This document shows, one piece after another, positions 33,601 through 37,507 of a stretch of 37,507 nucleotides of DNA (its first letter is position 1; the number at the start of each line of letters is the position of its first letter). The position numbers were made by a program, and so were the translations under genes. Source of the DNA: Rhizophagus sp. LPA8_4_AMF (taxonomy: Eukaryota; Glomeromycota; Glomeromycetes; Glomerales; Glomeraceae). The stretch spans positions 1 through 37,507 of the forward strand of contig JADRCO010000333.1 in NCBI GenBank assembly GCA_021464525.1, written 5' to 3'. The notes beneath the pieces are model-generated. The model saw only the letters and a list, made by a program, of their open reading frames with translations. It was not told the DNA's origin and made no database searches.

Positions 33601-34957
33601 ACTATAAATTCAAGATGGCGTCAAGCAATGAAATATTGGGTAGGACCTTTGGGCTTATACATTGTATTTTTAATTGTATTTTCAACTCTTTCTCAGATTT
33701 ATTTAAGTGATGATTTTAATTATGACTTGAATATAACTATGACAGTGATTTTTTATTATATTGGAATATATTTGTTAATGATTGAGCTGATGCAAATGGT
33801 GAAATATAGAAGCAAATATTTTACAATATTCAATATGCTTGACCTGTGTAGTATCATTTTAGGTATAATTGTCTATACCTTAATAATATTAGTGAGAGTA
33901 TTTAATATGGCTATTGGAATCAGTAATGAAACAATCATTATTTTAACTACAATAACTATATTATTACTCTGGATTGAATTGGTATGCTTAACGATTTTTA
34001 TGGTACTTTAATTTTTGATAATTTATATATTAATTTATTATTTATTTTTTTCAAGCTCTTGTGGTTTCGATTATTTTCAGTAATAGCAATTAATATATTT
34101 ATATTTGGAAATATTTTAAAAAAGATTATACCATTTTTTGCATTTATGTTTATTTTAATAATTGGATTTGGACATTCAATGTAATTTTAATCTTTTCATA
34201 TTTTGTATTAATTCTATCAAAAGAAAATTAATTTTCACTTTTAATATGTTTATAAATAGGTTTATTCTTCTTGGACATCCATCACTTCTTAATGTATATC
34301 CATCAACTTCAACTTTCACATTAGATAATGGTACTGAACATTTAACTTTAACAGGACCAAGTCAAAATAATCCTTTTGATACAATATGGGATGCTATGTT
34401 TTCCATGTACTACATGAATACAATTAATTTGAATGATTATAATTATTGGCAATTAAAATTATTTGCTCTTGTTGCAAATGTTGTTGTAGTACTTGTTTTA
34501 TTTAACATGATTATTGCATTGATGAAGTAAGTGAAAATTTTTATTAAATTTTTATTTGTTTATAAATATTTATTTAACCTTTAAATTTTATAAAAAATTA
34601 TTTAGTGATACATTTAATAATGCTAAAGAAGTTGGTAATCATGGACTTTTGATGTATAGAGCAGAACTTATTAATGATTTTGAAAGACTTGATGTTTCTT
34701 ATCATAGTCTCACATTTTATGATTCACCATATATCTGTTTTCATCAAGATCCTGAATTAATGAAAAAATGGATGAAAAAATCTCAAGAATTTAGAAAAAC
34801 AAAATTATATTCATGGTTTAATGAGAGTGTTGATAAAGAAATCATAACTTATGATAATGAAGATATTAAATCTTGGTATGAAACCCTAATCATGAATAAT
34901 GAAAATCAAGATTCTTTATCTATTATTTCTAATTCATCTAGTTCATCAGCAACCTGA
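30623..34957 (+). CDS. Beta-propeller / TRP-like ion channel, tandem copy 3
   Basis: Eight exons: 30623-30713, 30794-32842, 32920-33048, 33122-33290, 33363-33981, 34056-34180, 34260-34526, 34606-34957; 1266 aa. Exons 6 and 7 are 125 and 267 bp, exactly as in the two paralogues. The first exon encodes YVSISPDSSLIATFNP. Propeller-like segments PGIFAISADSRLFAYSYG and GRFLNNDKKFLLIIGQ then IQLW are conserved with copy 2. The N-terminal hydrophobic stretch is rebuilt (about residues 159-180, ILFIGIPFLILALP) and unlike copies 1 and 2. Exon 3 is longer by seven codons (SNHDY region). Channel part: first membrane segment about 905-927, pore-helix-like FDTIWDAMFSMYYM, S6 about 1122-1148 ending LFNMIIALMNDTF. 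The cytosolic tail ends in a Ser run. Function inferred as for the other copies. Confidence 0.88.
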
Positions 34958-35267
34958 TCTTATGATAATCGGGTCCTAACTTTTTCATTTTATTTATTTT
35001 ACTAATTAGAATGTATTTATTTATTATTATTTTTGATGTAATTTCATTTAATGTTGGACTTTAAAATTTTATTTTATTTTTATTCATCATTAATTTTGTA
35101 TTTCTGTGCATACTATATAATTATAATGTAAGATCAATTGTAATCATAAAAAAATTCATGTCTATTTTTAGAAAAATTAATAAATTATATATAAATTATA
35201 TAAATTCAAATTTTCAAAATGAGTTTTAGCAGGATATGTGTATTTGTTCTCAATTTTTATTTATTTA
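34958..35267. other. 3' flank of channel gene 3, no gene seen
   Basis: AT-rich sequence between the stop and the hAT-like element. Presumed 3' UTR. No convergent F-box gene or relic was recognised here, unlike copies 1 and 2. Confidence 0.5.
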
Positions 35268-35275
35268 AGTAGAAC
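35268..35275. repeat. Target-site duplication, left, of the 1.3-kb hAT-like element
   Basis: AGTAGAAC, identical to 36589-36596. Confidence 0.8.
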
Positions 35276-35360
35276 TAATGCTTCAATCCAGATGAAAACC
35301 GTCCGGATTGCACAAAAAATAATCCGGATTGAATTTACAACTGATCGGCAATAATTAAGA

Positions 35361-35473
35361 CCAGAATTTATAGCGCCGGCCAGATTTTGGTAATATACAA
35401 ATTTGGCCAAAATTATCTAAGACTGGAGGACTGCAAAATTATTATAATTCCAGCCAGCACTATAAATTCTGGC
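35361..35473. mobile_element. Inverted-repeat block inside the hAT-like element
   Basis: CCAGAATTTATAGCGCCGGC (from 35361) pairs with GCCAGCACTATAAATTCTGG (ending 35472), with few mismatches. Could be a nested MITE or part of the host element's own hairpin structure. Confidence 0.6.
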
Positions 35474-35521
35474 TTGGATTACCGCAGCAATTTTATTGAA
35501 AATTCAACAATTACTGGCGGC

Positions 35522-36120
35522 CAGTATGTTTTTTTCTTTTTTTTTTGTTAGTTTATTTGACCTTTTGTTTCTAATTTCCTTTCCTTTTTCTTTCTTTCTA
35601 GGTCTTTAAGTTCTTTCAATTCCGTGATTAGGGTACTGTACATTTTTTTGTTTTTATTTCTTACATGCATTTCGTTTTTTTACTAACTTTATTTCATTTC
35701 TATATGGTTTTACTCTTACTTTATGGATTACTTTTCCTTTATTTTCATTCTTTTTCATCCCTTTCTGTATTGGGTTTTCATTATTTTCATTTTCTCCGCT
35801 TCTTTCTTTTCATTCTTCTTTGACAACCTTTTCTTTTTTCATTCCCTCTTTCTTTTTTCACATCATTCGCTTCCCTCTTTCTTTCTTTTTCACTTCCCTT
35901 TATCTTCTTTTCTTTCTCTCCTTTTCTTTATTCCATTTTCATCTTCTCCACTTTTTTCATGTTTTCTACATTCATCATTTATGTTTTTTGCTTTTCTTTG
36001 TGTTATTTCGTCCTTTTTTCTTAATTTTATTCTATTTTATCTTCTTTCATTTCTTTTAGCAATTTTTTATTGCTATTTCCTTTTATTAACAGTATATTTT
36101 TTCTTTTTCATTATTGCATA
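35522..36120 (+). repeat. About 600-bp T/C-rich (polypyrimidine) tract
   Basis: The plus strand is overwhelmingly T and C with few purines. The open frames it contains (35723-36121 and 35820-36059) are Phe/Ser/Leu strings produced by this composition and are not supported as genes. It lies wholly inside the hAT-like element. Confidence 0.8.
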
Positions 36121-36238
36121 ATAATCTAACAGTTATATAAATAAAAAACTAAAATAACGAATATTTTTTTTTAATTTAACATTGTATTTACAAATGAATA
36201 AAATGTGAAAATAACATCACTGATGTTAAAGCTTATTA

Positions 36239-36395
36239 TTTTAATATCAGGAGACATTATTTCTGCAGATTTAATATCTCTGACATTAAATTTAATTGAT
36301 TTTAATATCAGAGACGTTATTTCACAGATTTAACTTTTCTGACATTAAAAAATTGTTATATTTTAACTTCAAAGATGTCTCTGACATCTACCCTA
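36239..36395. repeat. Short tandem array with about 60-bp unit
   Basis: Units near 36239-36299 and 36300-36360, plus a partial third, share TTTTAATATCAG(G)AGAC.TTATTTC and TCTGACATTAAA. The unit is itself partly palindromic (ATCAGAGAC / GTCTCTGA-like). It sits in the right part of the hAT-like element. Confidence 0.7.
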
Positions 36396-36588
36396 ATGTT
36401 TTAATATACTTTAATGAAAAAAATTTAGTTTAAAGTATTTTTTTCATATATATATATATATTTCCATCCGGATTGCAGTTTAAACCAGATATTTTCAACC
36501 AGATCAAAATCTGGATCAAAACCTGGATATCCAGATAAAAAAAAAATCTGGATTCATCCAGATTAATCAGAAATAGATCGAAGCACTA

Positions 36589-36596
36589 AGTAGAAC
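36589..36596. repeat. Target-site duplication, right, of the 1.3-kb hAT-like element
   Basis: AGTAGAAC, identical to 35268-35275. Confidence 0.8.
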
Positions 36597-36954
36597 TATC
36601 AAGAGGAATTTTTGCATATTGTAAGAATAAGCGTTTCAATTTGTTTTTTTTTTGACATTCAGATGTTATGACTTTTATTTAGATAAAGATTTTAGTTAAA
36701 AAATATCCAGATTGATCCAGAAACTGAATGATAAATATAAATTTTTTTGAGATCCAAATTCAATTTTTAATTTTGATTAAATTGATACTAAATATATTAA
36801 TATGGTTTTATACCATAGTATGTACAGGAATTTGAAAAATGAGTCTTTTTTGATTAAATGATTTCATGATTATTTAAATTTTTTTATAATTGGAGTATTT
36901 ATGTTGAAATATATCTTTTGATTGATTAAAATATTATTTAATCTAAAATTTTTT
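36597..36954. other. AT-rich stretch, no gene seen
   Basis: No open frame of note, no RNA gene recognised. Confidence 0.5.
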
Positions 36955-36956
36955 AT

Positions 36957-37330
36957 ATAAGGTGATTCTTAATGATTTTTATTGAAGAAAAAATGATTAT
37001 CAGCAAATGATAATTATTGTAACATGTACACTCCCCGGTCAAAAGTATTGGACCACCCTAAAAAATGAAAAAATATTATAATTTTAATAATAAATTTGTA
37101 TTTATTTTAAAATTTGAGTGGAAAATACTATTTGTGAAGTGTTTTTTTATTTAATTGATAGTATATTTTTGTGAAAATGCTTAATTTTCAAAATGGCAAA
37201 ATTTTTATTTTTTTAACCAGGGCAGTTATGGTAAAATAAATGCCAAAAATTGATTCTGCAACTAAAGAATAGCCTATATTTCAAAAATCAGAACGATTGG
37301 AGCAATAATCGTTGAGAAATCACCTTATAA
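36957..37330. mobile_element. Tc1/mariner-type terminal sequence and small inverted-repeat element
   Basis: TACACTCCCCGGTCAAAAGT followed by ATTGGACCACCC (from 37026) has the form of a Tc1/mariner inverted repeat tip starting at a TA. No opposite tip or transposase is visible, so it is a fragment or a nested piece. Around it, ATAAGGTGATT (about 36958) and its inverse AATCACCTTAT (about 37319-37329) form imperfect inverted arms of about 28 bp. This suggests a second element or one composite element. Confidence 0.5.
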
Positions 37331-37388
37331 AAATTGTTAATTTTTGTGAATTTCATATGTAAACTAGCCAGTATTTTTTTTTCCAGTA

Positions 37389-37408
37389 CCCATCACGGGA
37401 GTGATGGG
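37389..37408. other. Small perfect hairpin
   Basis: CCCATCAC pairs with GTGATGGG around a 4-base loop. It stands alone, without the T run expected of a bacterial terminator; role unknown, perhaps a MITE remnant. Confidence 0.4.
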
Positions 37409-37507
37409 ACGCAGGAGCAAATTAAGTGTATTAATTATTAATTAATAGCGTTACGGGATCAACGATCGGGGATCGGCGCATATTATATTTTAATAATAAA
37501 TTAAATT

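Larger units (their letters stand above)
35276..36588. mobile_element. hAT-like non-autonomous element, about 1.3 kb
   Basis: The left tip TAATGCTTCAATC and the right tip (other strand) TAGTGCTTCGATC agree at 11 of 13 positions and both fit the hAT tip consensus YARNG. The octamer AGTAGAAC flanks the element exactly (35268-35275 and 36589-36596). Subterminal motifs recur near both ends, as is usual for hAT: TCCGGATTG at 35302, 35323 and 36467, and several CCAGAT / ATCTGG between 36487 and 36571. No transposase gene is present. The inside holds another inverted-repeat block, a long pyrimidine-rich tract and a short repeat array. Confidence 0.8.

Noticed and set aside
35723-36121. 132-codon hydrophobic open frame
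   Set aside because: Produced by the T/C-only composition of the tract (Phe, Ser, Leu repeats). A second overlapping frame is equally open and no domain is visible.
1-37507. CRISPR array, rRNA or bacterial operon structure
   Set aside because: No regularly spaced repeats with unique spacers, no rRNA-like stretches, and spliced genes with AATAAA signals point to a eukaryote.

Overview
This window looks like nuclear DNA of an early-diverging fungus, most likely an arbuscular mycorrhizal fungus of the Rhizophagus/Glomus type. That assignment is inference. It rests on the very AT-rich background, many short introns (about 63-181 bp), a single-exon F-box/leucine-rich protein of the kind strongly expanded in these fungi, and dense small inverted-repeat elements around a LINE.

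Layout. (1) 286-926: nested small DNA transposons, namely a hAT-like MITE (8-bp target duplication) inside an older foldback MITE, then a second MITE. (2) 958-9640: an essentially full-length LINE with ORF1 (CCHC knuckle, coiled coil) and ORF2 (APE-type endonuclease, reverse transcriptase, RNase H, C-terminal zinc finger). It is flanked by a perfect 19-bp target duplication but its frames are broken and its RT catalytic site is mutated. (3) 9.7-17.0 kb, 18.2-27.4 kb and 28.1-35.0 kb: a tandem array of one multi-exon gene family. Three apparently complete plus-strand genes (12143-16365, 21460-25801, 30623-34957) each have 8 exons with the same seven intron positions and phases. They encode about 1230-1270 aa proteins with an N-terminal beta-propeller-like region and a C-terminal six-transmembrane TRP-like ion channel. 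A convergent F-box gene follows the second copy (26059-27435), and its decayed 3' part survives behind the first copy (16752-17033). A short relic of a fourth channel copy lies at about 28150-28690. (4) 35276-36588: a hAT-like non-autonomous element of about 1.3 kb with a long pyrimidine-rich core. (5) 36.6-37.5 kb: a Tc1/mariner-type terminus and AT-rich sequence.

How the parts relate. The repeating unit appears to be 'channel gene plus convergent F-box gene', about 9.2-9.3 kb long, duplicated in tandem and then edited by MITE insertions, gene loss and internal gains and losses of protein modules. Copy 1 is the most divergent: a GC-AG first intron, an expanded charged N-terminal repeat, a missing propeller segment and a shortened C terminus. 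The ligand, ion selectivity and biological role of the channels cannot be read from the sequence.
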